Assembly (NCBI GenBank): GCA_905233785.1
Contig: CAJOCV010000012.1
Coordinates: 3,952-23,895 of the forward strand
Origin: an uncultured Oscillospiraceae bacterium
GTDB taxonomy: Bacteria; Bacillota; Clostridia; Oscillospirales; Oscillospiraceae
Reading direction: 5' to 3'
DNA length: 19,944 nucleotides
Part shown: piece after piece, positions 1 through 7,187 of the stretch
How positions within the stretch are numbered: position 1 is the first letter of the stretch
How the letters are laid out: each line of letters starts with the position of its first letter
Notes under the pieces: model-generated
The model's database searches: none
What the model was told of the DNA's origin: nothing
What the model saw: the letters and a program-made list of their open reading frames with translations, nothing else
Program-made: the position numbers and the translations under genes

Positions 1-164
1 TTTCTTGCAATACACAAAGTATTCCTGCGAAAAATTGCCATCATCAGAACTCGGTTTTTCTCGGAATCTGCTCTTGCCGCATTATGCGGTATTGCCTTAA
101 AGAGCTGGGAGCATAAATAAAGCGGTTGACCTATCGACCATAAACCGGGGAGAGAGAAGGAACT
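1..164 (+). other. Left edge; possible 3' end of an upstream gene
   Basis: All three plus-strand frames stay open from base 1 until stops at 97-99, 114-116 and 118-120, so the tail of an upstream gene may be present, but none of the three short translations is recognisable and no frame can be chosen. Bases 123-138 form a near-palindrome (GGTTGA-CCTA-TCGACC, one mismatch) just ahead of the ImmA-like gene. It could be an operator, but there is no further support. ImmA-like genes are often preceded by an XRE-type repressor, which cannot be confirmed here. Confidence 0.25.
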
Positions 165-473
165 ATGTTGACTCATAACGGCAAAGAAGTAGTAATAGAA
201 TACACACCGTTTCCGGAATCAATACATGGAAAGGTGAGAGGGTTTTTATCTGGTTCTGTAAAGTTTGATTATTGGCTTATCTGTATAGATGGCAAATTAT
301 CACCACAGGCGCAGCGGCATTGCTTAGGGCATGAATTCGCACACCTGTTTTTAGATCACTTAGATAGTAAAAAACCTATCCCCGAAATTGAGGCAGAAGC
401 AAACAGGCGGGCGTGGGAGTTTTACAGAGCTTATAATAAGAAACCCCGCTCAGAAATGGCCGGGATTCTCTAA
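165..473 (+). CDS. Small ImmA/IrrE-family zinc metallopeptidase
   Basis: A 102-aa protein whose centre reads LGHEFAHLFLDH: the HExxH zinc site is H56-E57-F58-A59-H60, and the E-rich helix that follows (EIEAEANRRAWEFY, residues 74-87) is where the third zinc ligand lies in this family. Known members (ImmA, IrrE) cleave or inactivate XRE-type repressors and so derepress mobile elements or stress genes; that role is inferred here, because no repressor gene is visible in the window. The protein is short and essentially only the catalytic core; many relatives carry longer N- or C-terminal parts. The ATG at 165 is preceded by GAAGGAACT, a reasonable ribosome site. The hairpin at 559-594 lies downstream. 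Such stand-alone minimal ImmA proteins are typical of integrative elements and prophages in Firmicutes. Confidence 0.8.
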   Translation: MLTHNGKEVVIEYTPFPESIHGKVRGFLSGSVKFDYWLICIDGKLSPQAQRHCLGHEFAHLFLDHLDSKKPIPEIEAEANRRAWEFYRAYNKKPRSEMAGIL

Positions 474-558
474 AATATAGAGCTATTTTCTGAATTTGTT
501 TACCTTTTCTGTTTACCCACCTATTTTCGCATCGCACAAACATTATCTTAAAAATACA

Positions 559-594
559 GAAAACCGCCAATTATCAAAGAAATCAGCGGTTTTC
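559..594. terminator. Probable bidirectional terminator
   Basis: A perfect 9-bp stem, GAAAACCGC (559-567) with GCGGTTTTC (586-594), closes an 18-nt loop. The stem end is T-rich on both strands, so it could end transcription from the ImmA-like gene (plus) and from the RHH gene (minus). The rest of 474-697 shows no gene. Confidence 0.5.
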
Positions 595-697
595 TTTATG
601 GATATGTAAAGAAACACAGACACTCATAAATCAACAGTACTCAACACCGATTTCATTTTTGTACAGCCAAAGAAAATTCGCGTCAAACGTTTCATGC

Positions 698-895
698 TTA
701 ATTGTGGTTGACGCTTTCTCTTTCGTCAATAAGCGCTTGCTTGGTTTCAAACTCATCTATATACATGGTTATCGCTCTTTCAACAGCCACAGTTTTCGAT
801 TGCCCGGACTTTTCGCAGAACATCTTTAGCCGCTCATATATGGCAGTAGAAATGCGGAAGCTTACCGGCGTATTCTCTTTTTTTGCTCGCGGCAT
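698..895 (-). CDS. Ribbon-helix-helix (CopG-like) DNA-binding protein
   Basis: A 65-aa basic-then-acidic small protein. It starts MPRAKKENTPVSFRIS, continues into an amphipathic helix (AIYERLKMFCEKSGQ), a turn and a second helix (TVAVERAITMYIDEFE). This beta-helix-helix pattern with VSFRI as the DNA-contacting strand is the ribbon-helix-helix fold used by CopG/Arc-type repressors and by antitoxins or accessory proteins of mobile elements. The frame is open further upstream (to 1036), but the start at 895 is clear: AAGGAG lies 8 nt before this ATG, and an extended -10 promoter lies at 955-983, inside the longer frame. No toxin partner is adjacent. Regulatory target unknown; autoregulation is plausible. 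The fold is confident, the role is inferred. Confidence 0.75.
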   Translation of the reverse strand: MPRAKKENTPVSFRISTAIYERLKMFCEKSGQSKTVAVERAITMYIDEFETKQALIDERESVNHN

Positions 896-954
896 AGATC
901 TATCTCCTTCCGCTGTGTTCTGATACCAGTTGCTTCTAACCATCGTCGCTAAGT

Positions 955-983
955 ATAATACCACATCTTTATTGAAAATGCAA
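955..983 (-). promoter_or_regulatory. Sigma-A type promoter of the RHH gene
   Basis: On the minus strand TTGCAT (978-983) and TATTAT (955-960) are separated by exactly 17 bp, with a TG-n extended -10 (TGGTATTAT). It lies about 60 bp upstream of the RHH start codon at 895. Bases 984-1103 hold nothing else recognised. Confidence 0.75.
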
Positions 984-1103
984 TACTTTTCTATACCTGG
1001 GTGCCAAAATTTGTGTGTGATAAATATTCTTTTCAATAAAAGAGACAGAAGTCTTTGCTTTCTTCTACCTCATATATTTCTGTTCTTTTGCAGTAGCTTG
1101 GTT

Positions 1104-1679
1104 TCAGCAAAGAGGACAGTCATTATCTGCATTCGCCGAGAAAACCACCGTTGCAACATTTGCTATTTCTTCCGCCGAATATTTTAGCTGAGTCGTGTGA
1201 AGGAGATAATCATACACATCAGCATTAAAGTCCTGAGGAAGAAGGCACATACAGCCAACGCGTAGCGCGGCCGAGAACGCCTCACTATAACTAATGGCAC
1301 GAATTGCCTTGACCGCGCCTGTTACTGAGTCAATGACGAATATCTGCAAGATATCGCATGCACCATCCAGGCCTTTAGGATACTGGATCCCCTTTGTCAG
1401 ATGAGGAGTGAAAGGAGCGTCCATAAATCCAAGCTTTCCAAAACGGAACGTCAACCATAATGTATCTGGAAAACAAGTCATTCTCATTTCAAATGGCTCG
1501 TACTTGATTTGCCGTAGTTCTTCCTGAGTAGGATCTGGCACAATAATTAAGAGGATCGAATAGCCTTTCACGAAATTAAACTGAGTGGCATCAATGTAGC
1601 TTCCCATATACTGCGGAAGAACATCCCCATATGCATACACAGGATGTACATGCTTCCTTGGATCTCGTCGTATCGACAT
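1104..1679 (-). CDS. Hypothetical protein, 191 aa
   Basis: Not recognised. The frame is open from 1853, but the residues before MSIRRDPRKH are the out-of-frame translation of the broken RHH gene just upstream. The ATG at 1679 has GGAG 9 nt ahead and is taken as the start. The protein is soluble, with no signal peptide or membrane segment, and is rich in aromatic and hydrophobic strand-like stretches (YSILLIIVPD, TLWLTFRFGKLGFMDAPF, ILQIFVIDS). The last third is helical (SYSEAFSAALRVG, YSAEEIANVATVVF) and the C-terminus is Cys-containing (NDCPLC). It follows the frameshifted RHH gene by about 70 bp on the same strand and was probably co-transcribed with it. The pairing of a small RHH protein with a mid-sized soluble protein could be an antitoxin/toxin or regulator/effector arrangement, but no catalytic motif is visible to support that. 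Confidence 0.55.
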   Translation of the reverse strand: MSIRRDPRKHVHPVYAYGDVLPQYMGSYIDATQFNFVKGYSILLIIVPDPTQEELRQIKYEPFEMRMTCFPDTLWLTFRFGKLGFMDAPFTPHLTKGIQYPKGLDGACDILQIFVIDSVTGAVKAIRAISYSEAFSAALRVGCMCLLPQDFNADVYDYLLHTTQLKYSAEEIANVATVVFSANADNDCPLC

Positions 1680-1749
1680 TTTTATCATCTCCAGTAGTTT
1701 GTTTATGGCATGGCACTCTCGCCCACACAGGAAGTTATGCCTGTTGTGG

Positions 1750-1891
1750 TCAATGATTGTCTCTTTCTTGTGCTTCGACAGAATCGAGGTGGGCTGTGAT
1801 GATACGTTCGATCGCAGTTGTAAGGGTCTGTCCCTTTTCGTCGGCGTAGGCACAGGCTAACGCGTTCTCCGTCTTTTTTGGGTCTTGGCAT
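1750..1891 (-). pseudogene. RHH-type small protein broken by a one-base insertion
   Basis: An ATG at 1891 with AAGGAGAGG about 10 nt upstream begins MPRPKK, the usual opening of small RHH antitoxin-like proteins. After the A6 run (CCCAAAAAAGACGG) that frame becomes meaningless Arg/His-rich sequence. The +1 frame from the same point reads TENALACAYADEKGQ, then TLTTAIERIITAHLDSVEAQ, and ends at a TGA at 1752-1750: a sensible strand-helix-helix protein of 46 aa. Five A's instead of six would restore it. It is therefore either a recent frameshift or a homopolymer sequencing error. If intact, it would precede the 191-aa gene on the same strand and could regulate it. Confidence 0.6.
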
Positions 1892-1905
1892 TCGTTTTCC
1901 TCTCC

Positions 1906-2442
1906 TTATAGGCCGCTTGGGCCACGAATATTGTAGAATCTATAGCTTTTATACTTACGCTGATGAAGGGTGATAAGGGAGTCGAGCCCTTTGAAATAAT
2001 CTCCGATTTGCTTCTGCTCTTGGGGATTTCTGGGCGAATACACTTCGATCTCGGCCAAGTCATTCGAGTTGATCGCCGGATAGCTTGTTCCAGTACAATT
2101 GTCCAAAACGACCTTCACGAAGCCATCATTCTGTACAAGGCAAAGCAAGAAACGACCGTCTACAACCGGGCGCATTTGAGCATATCCGGTTGAGAAAACA
2201 TAGTGTTTATCAGGCTTTTCGAACAAATAATTGTTTTTCTGATATGGCCTGACAGTCTGATAGAAAAGGTCACCTGTCTGGGCTAAACGCTGTGCCCGCG
2301 AAGGAGCTGTTCTTTTCGATTCTGTCCTATGAGAAAGCATTTCTGTCCCGACTACGGACTCCAAATCTACATATTCAAAAATGTCAGGCAATTCCGCTTT
2401 GGGATTAAATACAGCCAGATCGGATAGCTTACGCTGTTCCCA
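1906..2442 (-). pseudogene. hsdS: Type I restriction specificity subunit, half cassette A (no start codon)
   Basis: About 178 codons of one HsdS half: WEQRKLSDL at the entry of a target-recognition domain, then a TRD with the usual tail (PRNPQEQKQIGDYFKGLDS, LITLHQRK), where the conserved coiled-coil spacer normally begins. After LHQRK the frame runs only 15 more residues to a stop. Intact HsdS has two TRDs and two conserved regions (about 380-420 aa); only one of each is here. The frame is open upstream to 2634, but that stretch is merely the reverse of cassette B and offers no credible start. HsdS selects the DNA sequence bound by HsdM/HsdR; as it stands this piece cannot be translated alone and looks like a silent donor cassette. 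It is bounded by the 26-bp arm at 1954 and the 17-bp arm at 2428. Confidence 0.8.
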
Positions 2443-3021
2443 AGCGTTGATATCATTTTGCTCAATCGCGTTCGCCTTGGAAGGATCGGAGAAGAAACTT
2501 AAACTTGGGAACAGCGTAAGTTCTCCGACCTTGTCTTGATTGAACGAGGAGGATCTCCGCGTCCGATAGATGATTACATCACAGATGCGTCTGATGGACT
2601 GAATTGGGTTAAGATCGGAGACGCGCCTGCGCAAGAGCGATATATCACAAAAACTGCAGAAAAAATCAGGCCAGAAGGACTATCTAAGACGAGACAAGTT
2701 CAGCCTGGAGATCTGATTCTTTCTAACTCTATGAGTTTCGGAAAACCTTATATTATGGGGATAAATGGCTGTATTCACGACGGTTGGCTTCTTATTCGAG
2801 ATACCCGCAAACTGTTTGACTTGAAGTTCCTTTGCCATATGCTTGGAACAGATCAGATGCTCAATCAATATAAGGCATTCGCAGCCGGTAGTACGGTCAA
2901 CAATCTCAATAAAGAGCTTGTCGGAAGCACCATAGTATCTGTGCCGTCCATCAAAGAACAACGGGCCATAGGAGATTACTTGGAGTCTCTCGACACCCTT
3001 ATCACCCTTCATCAGCGTAAG
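1954..3021. repeat. Outer inverted repeat flanking both hsdS cassettes
   Basis: The left arm (1954-1979, starting CTTACGCTGATGAAGGG) is an exact 26-bp reverse complement of the right arm (2996-3021, ending TTCATCAGCGTAAG). With one mismatch the match extends to 1954-1986 and 2989-3021. It encodes the LITLHQRK end of each cassette. Inversion between the arms would flip the whole 1-kb block. Confidence 0.9.
2428..2520. repeat. Inner inverted repeat between the hsdS cassettes
   Basis: CTTACGCTGTTCCCAAG (2428-2444) is an exact reverse complement of 2504-2520. It encodes the WEQRK entry of each TRD. The 59 bp between the arms carries no gene. The first nine bases are the same core as in the outer repeat. 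Confidence 0.9.
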
Positions 3022-3096
3022 CGCAAACGCCTTAGTTCAGGCCGGACATTGATCGCATCACTATATCAATGTCCTGGTTTTCAAGTTCCTGGATGA
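2503..3096 (+). pseudogene. hsdS: Type I restriction specificity subunit, half cassette B (opposite orientation)
   Basis: The plus-strand frame opens just after a TAA (2500-2502) and reads WEQRKFSDLVLIERGGSP, a TRD, then SIKEQRAIGDYLESLDT and LITLHQRKRK: the same architecture as cassette A but a different TRD. The TRD interior reads GGSPRPIDDYIT, VKIGDA and QPGDLILSNSMSFGKPYI, all typical of HsdS N-terminal TRDs. There is no ATG near the beginning; only a TTG at 2536 inside the domain could start, so it is probably silent. Beyond about 3024 homology to HsdS ends and the frame simply overlaps the recombinase gene on the other strand. Cassettes A and B face each other about the 2445-2503 centre, as in phase-variable hsdS loci where inversion swaps TRDs. 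Confidence 0.8.
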
Positions 3097-3961
3097 TGTG
3101 AAGGTACGTTTTCTGCGTGGTTGTCATGCTCGCATGGCCCAAACGACGCGCAACGCTTCCGATGGAGACGCCTGCAAACAGAAGGATTGATGCGTGTGTA
3201 TGGCGAAGACCATGCACGGTTATTGCCGGAATGCCGACGGCCTTACAGCGTCTGTTAAGAATTCCGTTGATAGTGGAGTTAAATACCCGTTTTCCTTCCT
3301 CAGCAAAGATGGGCTTATCAGAAGGCATTTTCTTAATCAGTTCAGAAAAACGGATAATCGTCTGCCAGTCCAACTGTATCTTACGAACCGACGATCTGTT
3401 TTTTGTCGGTAGGAATCCGCCTTTCCCTTTATAATCCCAAGTCTTACTTACAGAGAGAGTTTGCCTGTCAAAATCAAAATCCGCAGGTGTCAGAGCCAAG
3501 GCTTCAGAGAATCGCAGACCTGTTTTTGCGACAATCAAAATGAAGTAATCCCAATTAGGCGTTTCTCCAAGATCCAGGCTTTTCAGAAGCGTGTGCAGAT
3601 CGTACTGATCTAAATACTTTATCTTCTTGGGAGGCGGTGTTTTCCCCTTGATAATGGCTTTTCTCGTCGGATCGCGTTCCGCTTTCCCTTCGTCAACAGC
3701 GTCGAGAATTGCGCCCTTGATGAGGTGATGAAAATCCATCGTGGTTTGGCGCTCGTGATTTACGGCGTAGGCGTTCAGAATCTCCTGATAATGAATCCTA
3801 TCCAGCTGAGAAAGTGTCAATTCCGGAACTAAGCGGCGCAGCCATGCTTGCGCCATATGGTATTTACTGAGGGTGACAGGTCTGACTGCACCCTCTTTAT
3901 AAATCTTTACCCACTGCTCAAAATAGTCGCAGAGCAGCACATCTGAAACTGTCGTTGTCAA
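3032..3961 (-). CDS. Tyrosine recombinase associated with the hsdS inversion module
   Basis: A phage-integrase-family recombinase of about 309 aa. In numbering from the upstream ATG at 3979, the N-terminal core-binding domain is about residues 12-100 and the catalytic domain about 120-315. Catalytic residues are visible: Arg156 in TGLRFSEAL, a Lys in the beta-hairpin (LPTKNRSS), His256 and Arg259 in VHGLRHTH, His282 in LGHASM and nucleophile Tyr292 in KTYLHI. I prefer the TTG at 3961, since AAGGGGGA lies 6 nt before it whereas the ATG at 3979 has no ribosome site; the proteins differ by six residues. Recombinases of this type adjoin hsdS arrays in many Firmicutes and Bacteroides and invert them; the five nearby copies of a 9-bp core fit that job. 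Its 3' end overlaps the 3' end of cassette B on the opposite strand. An integrase role for a larger element is the alternative. Confidence 0.85.
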   Translation of the reverse strand: MTTTVSDVLLCDYFEQWVKIYKEGAVRPVTLSKYHMAQAWLRRLVPELTLSQLDRIHYQEILNAYAVNHERQTTMDFHHLIKGAILDAVDEGKAERDPTRKAIIKGKTPPPKKIKYLDQYDLHTLLKSLDLGETPNWDYFILIVAKTGLRFSEALALTPADFDFDRQTLSVSKTWDYKGKGGFLPTKNRSSVRKIQLDWQTIIRFSELIKKMPSDKPIFAEEGKRVFNSTINGILNRRCKAVGIPAITVHGLRHTHASILLFAGVSIGSVARRLGHASMTTTQKTYLHIIQELENQDIDIVMRSMSGLN

Positions 3962-3997
3962 TTGAATTCCCCCTTGCATGATTCGAGGCGTTTTTAT

Positions 3998-4009
3998 GCG
4001 CTTACGCTG
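3998..4009. repeat. Fifth copy of the recombination-site core, beyond the recombinase gene
   Basis: GCGCTTACGCTG here is an exact 12-bp reverse complement of 3013-3024 at the end of cassette B, so the recombinase gene itself lies between inverted copies. The 9-bp core CTTACGCTG occurs at 1954, 2428 and 4001 on the plus strand and, reversed, at 2512 and 3013. Confidence 0.75.
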
Positions 4010-4010
4010 A

Positions 4011-4223
4011 CGAATTGCAAGGAGAAGATATTACACAAACATCTGCTGGAGAAGCCTCAGAAAAGAACTCATTTATGAAGAGTATCAGGAGTGGCAGAAA
4101 GCGCGCAAGGCTGAAATACGCGACCGGATGAAAAACAGGGAAAGATCCACGACAGTCGAGCAAGATGACGATCCTCCTTTTAACTACTGGAAGACAAGCA
4201 ATAGAGACGTAAAGGCATCGTAG
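4011..4223 (+). pseudogene. C-terminal fragment of an unrecognised protein
   Basis: A plus-strand frame is open from just after the recombination core (in-frame TGA at 4008-4010) to a TAG at 4221. It has protein-like composition (LRKELIYEEYQEWQKARKAE, then IRDRMKNRERSTTVEQDD and FNYWKTSNRDVKAS) but no plausible start codon with a ribosome site. It looks like the last 70 codons of a charged, helical protein whose 5' part was replaced when the hsdS/recombinase module arrived or inverted. Family unknown. Confidence 0.4.
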
Positions 4224-4314
4224 TATGAAGTTTCTGCGCGACCCCGCTCTTGAATGTTCACGGCGATCGCAATGGTATAGTGGTATACGAATAGCCCCTT
4301 AATGAAGAAGTAAT

Positions 4315-4431
4315 ATGAGCATTTTCCTTACTTTAGCTTTTTTGTTTTTCATTGGATCTATTCTCGGCTGGGGCCTGGAGGTGTTCTATCGGCGTTTTTT
4401 CTCCAAGGCAAACCCCGCCACTCCGCTGTGA
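4315..4431 (+). pseudogene. Truncated CmpB-type (DUF1113) membrane protein, N-terminus only
   Basis: The ATG at 4315 begins a 38-codon frame, MSIFLTLAFLFFIGSILGWG followed by LEVFYRRFFSKANP, then four unrelated residues and a stop. The hydrophobic helix ending in GxxLGWxLEVFYR is characteristic of the first membrane segment of the 'putative ABC transporter permease' CmpB/DUF1113 family, whose full members are far longer with several membrane spans. Homology stops at KANP (about 4416), so the rest was deleted or displaced. The remnant marks a breakpoint between the left flank and the RiPP region. Confidence 0.6.
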
Positions 4432-5258
4432 TGGTGGGTGAGGAAAGGGCTGCACAGCAGCCGAATGTTCACACCGGAAGGTATCTTGAAGGAGCTCTGA
4501 AAAAGTAAGGTTCGAGCTATCTACGAACACACTATGTCGGCACCGGAAACGGTGATCCACGCTTCTAGACGGTAGAGCTCACGGCGGACCATTGACCTGT
4601 CGGTAAGGAGAAATCCGAATCCACGTATATCAGAGTGGCCAATGCCGGAGACTGATGCGGGGCTCTTTCAAGATGCCTTCCGACAACAAAATACCGGTGG
4701 GGACCCACTTACGGGCAATTTGCTCTTGACAAACGTCATTACATATCAGTGTGTTATACCTTCTGCGACCGTAGGCACGGGAAGGGATGCTGCCCTGCTT
4801 TCGGCGGCATCGCTTACCGGGCCGCGGGCAGCGGACGGGATCGGCCTGCGCACAGGCAGAGACCGGCGGCTGTCCGCAAGAGGGCGGAGCGAAATCTTCG
4901 AGCGGTGATAAGCGAGAAGGTTTTGTTCCGGCCGGGTCGCGGAAGGGTATATAAAAAGCGCTCGTCCCCGCCGCAACGGACAAACACGTTTTTCAAATAA
5001 CTCCCGTTCGGAATGAAACCGATCCCTACAATTATGAATTCTCGTTAGTACTACAAAAAGCTGTTTTTTACACCACTCTCGGCTCTGGAGGAATCTGCTT
5101 GTGTTAGGGAATATGAAAATAAATTGTAATCAGGCTGATACCGACCGCATCATACTATTCACCAACAAAAAGCGTTTCCTTAGGCCCTTTTGACCGAAAA
5201 TTTTTGCAAAATGACAAAATTATTGGAAAAAGCTTTTCCGCTTTATCCGGGTTGGGGA
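4432..5258. other. 827 bp without a recognisable gene; possible structured RNA
   Basis: No frame on either strand gives a convincing protein; the frames at 4630-5000 on both strands look like composition artefacts. Bases 4513-4581 can fold: GAGCT(AT)CTAC (4513-4523) pairs with GTAGAGCTC, and inside lies CACCG-GAAA-CGGTG (4541-4554), a perfect stem with a GNRA tetraloop. A further TCGG/CCGA stem follows at about 4600-4620. On the minus strand downstream of the last RiPP gene there is a GGAAAAGC/TTTTTCC hairpin (about 5226-5240), a weak terminator candidate. The segment lies between the truncated CmpB gene and the cluster and is probably junction debris. Confidence 0.35.
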
Positions 5259-7187
5259 TCATGAATCGGACAGCTCCGCGTAGCGAAGCATCACGGCGGC
5301 GATGCCGAGGCTGCCGCGCAGAAAGGCCGGCAGAAAATACTGTTTTCGCCCCGCCTGGAAAATCCTGTACGAGCCGTTTTTCTCCTTTTGTTCATACATC
5401 CAGGCCAGCAGCCTTCCGGCCCGATCCCATGCGGCCGTATCTGCCTGCCTGTAGGAATTCAACAGGCAGGCCGCGCGCCCGGCCAGCCCGCCGGACAGGA
5501 TGTCGGTGTCCGGCCGGGAGCTGACAGCAGTCCCCAAAACCGGATCCGGCATCTTCTCGGCACCGTCATCGATATTCCAGCGCTTGAAAGCCTCCAAAAG
5601 CATTCCGCTCTCCCTGTCGCCCGGATCGCGGCAGATCTTCAGCGCCCAAAGGAAACCCGACAAACCGTTCTCAAAACCAAAGCCGCCGTCAAAGCGCCGC
5701 GTGATCAGGCGCTCTTCGGGGGCATCGGGGTATTCGCTCAGAAGATAGCTGGCGAATAGCAGCATATCCCGCAGGCAGGCGTCGGCGAGCTCATGGGCCA
5801 GCTCCGCATCCGCCTGACTCAACAGCGGGGAGCGCGATGCCGCGCGGCAGAAGACGCCAACGCCGGAAAAACCCTGTGCCAATCCGTAAAGGCTCCCCGC
5901 TTTTCCGCCTGTCAGAGGAATATGCCAAAGGCAGCGGCCGTGGGACAGCATGATGCGTTCAGCCCGGAGCTCATGCAATGCATGGGCAGCCTCGTTGACC
6001 GCGGTCTGCCGCGACAGCGGTTCGGAAGGCACTTCCGGTTCGACGGCGGGGGACCGCAAAAACCGCGCCGTCGGGTTGGTCCACCCGTCGATGTGCCGAA
6101 GACTTGCCCGGATATAATCACATTGCACGGAGAGATCCCGCTCATCCATGCTGCGGATGCGTTCTTTTGCGTGTTCGAGCGGACTGACAGAGAAAAAATC
6201 CTCCATCAGCCGGGCACCCTCCCTGTCCCCGCGCAGAGCGCGCTCGTCGGCACGGATCCAAAAATACGGTACGTCGCCCTCCTTCAGGCAGGAGGTTTCC
6301 CAATCGAGGATCGGCTGCCAGCGGCGTCGCTCCTCGCTGCCGAGCCCCTTGCTCAGGCGGCCCAGTACAAGCCCTCTCTCCACATCCGTCCTGCAGAACG
6401 CGTATTGCGCGAGGATGGAGTTATATGCCCCCGTGGAGCGCAGGATATACCGGACAGCATAGTGCCTATAACGTTCCAGCAGGGGGTACACGGCTTTGCG
6501 ATGATCCAGGATCGTCCGATACCCGGCTTGAAATCCATTTATGAAGTCGCCCTCATATCCCCGGGGGGTGCAGCCGTCCCCCGGGATGAGCGGACTTTTC
6601 TGGATCAGGGCATAAAACCGCGGCAGGACCATACACTCCCCCACAGACATGCGGTATTCCGGGAACACATCCCCGTAGGAAAGGGGAAAATCGCCGCTTC
6701 CTCCGAAGTCCTCCGCTTTGGCCGACAGGAGCGTTTCCGTGTCTACCGCACACGGTCTGCTCCCGGAGGGAATCACATTCATGCAGTGCATATCGGTACT
6801 GCCCAGAGCGTAGAAAACGGCGGTGAGCCTTCCGAACCAATGATAAAACGCCGCCCGCTCTTCACCCTCTGACGGGAGCTTGCACACGACCTCCTTCTGA
6901 AACGCGTATTCCCGGCCGGTGATCTGCTCCGGGACCAGGCGCTCGCCGAAGAGCAGCTCGTTGAGCTGCCCGAGAAGCTCTGTTCCGGCCCCGTCTCTCG
7001 GCTTATAGTAGAGATTCCCCGCCGATGTCTCCAGCTTCAGTACCGTCTCCCCGTGCAGGTGGCGGTCTCCGGTCTGCGCGCAAGCCGTGATCTCAACCGG
7101 GGCGGCGCTGTGGAAAAAGCGCCGGGAGATCTCCGCGCTGTGGCGTTCGAGGCGTTCCGCCAGAAGCTTGTCCACGACTGCACTCAT
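5259..7187 (-). CDS. Second LanM-type lanthipeptide dehydratase, short, with degenerate cyclase domain
   Basis: The ATG at 7187 shares an ATGA overlap with the stop of the radical SAM gene, giving 642 aa; the 53 codons open upstream are a shadow. The dehydratase domain (about 1-385) keeps the kinase-like residues (GDRHLHGE with D41/H43, YYKPRD with K62, TDMHCMN with D132/H134/N137, VDTETL with D149/E151) and the elimination pair R246/T252 (RYILRST). It lacks about 125 N-terminal residues present in the first LanM of the cluster. The LanC-like part (about 395-642) is short. Its barrel motifs are FSGVGVF, GGFGFENGLSGF, DILSGGLAG and FLRGSLGI: the CHG motif is replaced by SGG and no WC-G motif is present, so the three zinc ligands appear missing. 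It probably phosphorylates and eliminates Ser/Thr of the precursor core; cyclisation by this protein is doubtful. Alternatively it acts as a partner subunit of the larger LanM. Confidence 0.85.
   Translation of the reverse strand: MSAVVDKLLAERLERHSAEISRRFFHSAAPVEITACAQTGDRHLHGETVLKLETSAGNLYYKPRDGAGTELLGQLNELLFGERLVPEQITGREYAFQKEVVCKLPSEGEERAAFYHWFGRLTAVFYALGSTDMHCMNVIPSGSRPCAVDTETLLSAKAEDFGGSGDFPLSYGDVFPEYRMSVGECMVLPRFYALIQKSPLIPGDGCTPRGYEGDFINGFQAGYRTILDHRKAVYPLLERYRHYAVRYILRSTGAYNSILAQYAFCRTDVERGLVLGRLSKGLGSEERRRWQPILDWETSCLKEGDVPYFWIRADERALRGDREGARLMEDFFSVSPLEHAKERIRSMDERDLSVQCDYIRASLRHIDGWTNPTARFLRSPAVEPEVPSEPLSRQTAVNEAAHALHELRAERIMLSHGRCLWHIPLTGGKAGSLYGLAQGFSGVGVFCRAASRSPLLSQADAELAHELADACLRDMLLFASYLLSEYPDAPEERLITRRFDGGFGFENGLSGFLWALKICRDPGDRESGMLLEAFKRWNIDDGAEKMPDPVLGTAVSSRPDTDILSGGLAGRAACLLNSYRQADTAAWDRAGRLLAWMYEQKEKNGSYRIFQAGRKQYFLPAFLRGSLGIAAVMLRYAELSDS

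Noticed and set aside
1870..1885. AAAAAAG run as a programmed frameshift site for the RHH gene
   Set aside because: The G is in the wrong codon position for the classic A-AAA-AAG -1 slip, and the needed shift is +1, so an indel or sequencing error is more likely.
2443..2634. N-terminal extension of hsdS cassette A up to 2634
   Set aside because: It is the reverse complement of cassette B and has no start with a ribosome site; it is not a genuine HsdS N-terminus.
4011..4223. DPPFN string in the headless fragment, resembling motif IV of adenine methyltransferases
   Set aside because: It lies about 17 codons from the C-terminus with no flanking methyltransferase sequence or SAM motif; treated as chance.
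5114..5194. 26-codon frame beginning MKINCNQADTD as a small precursor peptide
   Set aside because: Poor ribosome site, no leader features or GG, opposite strand to the cluster, and no support beyond being open.
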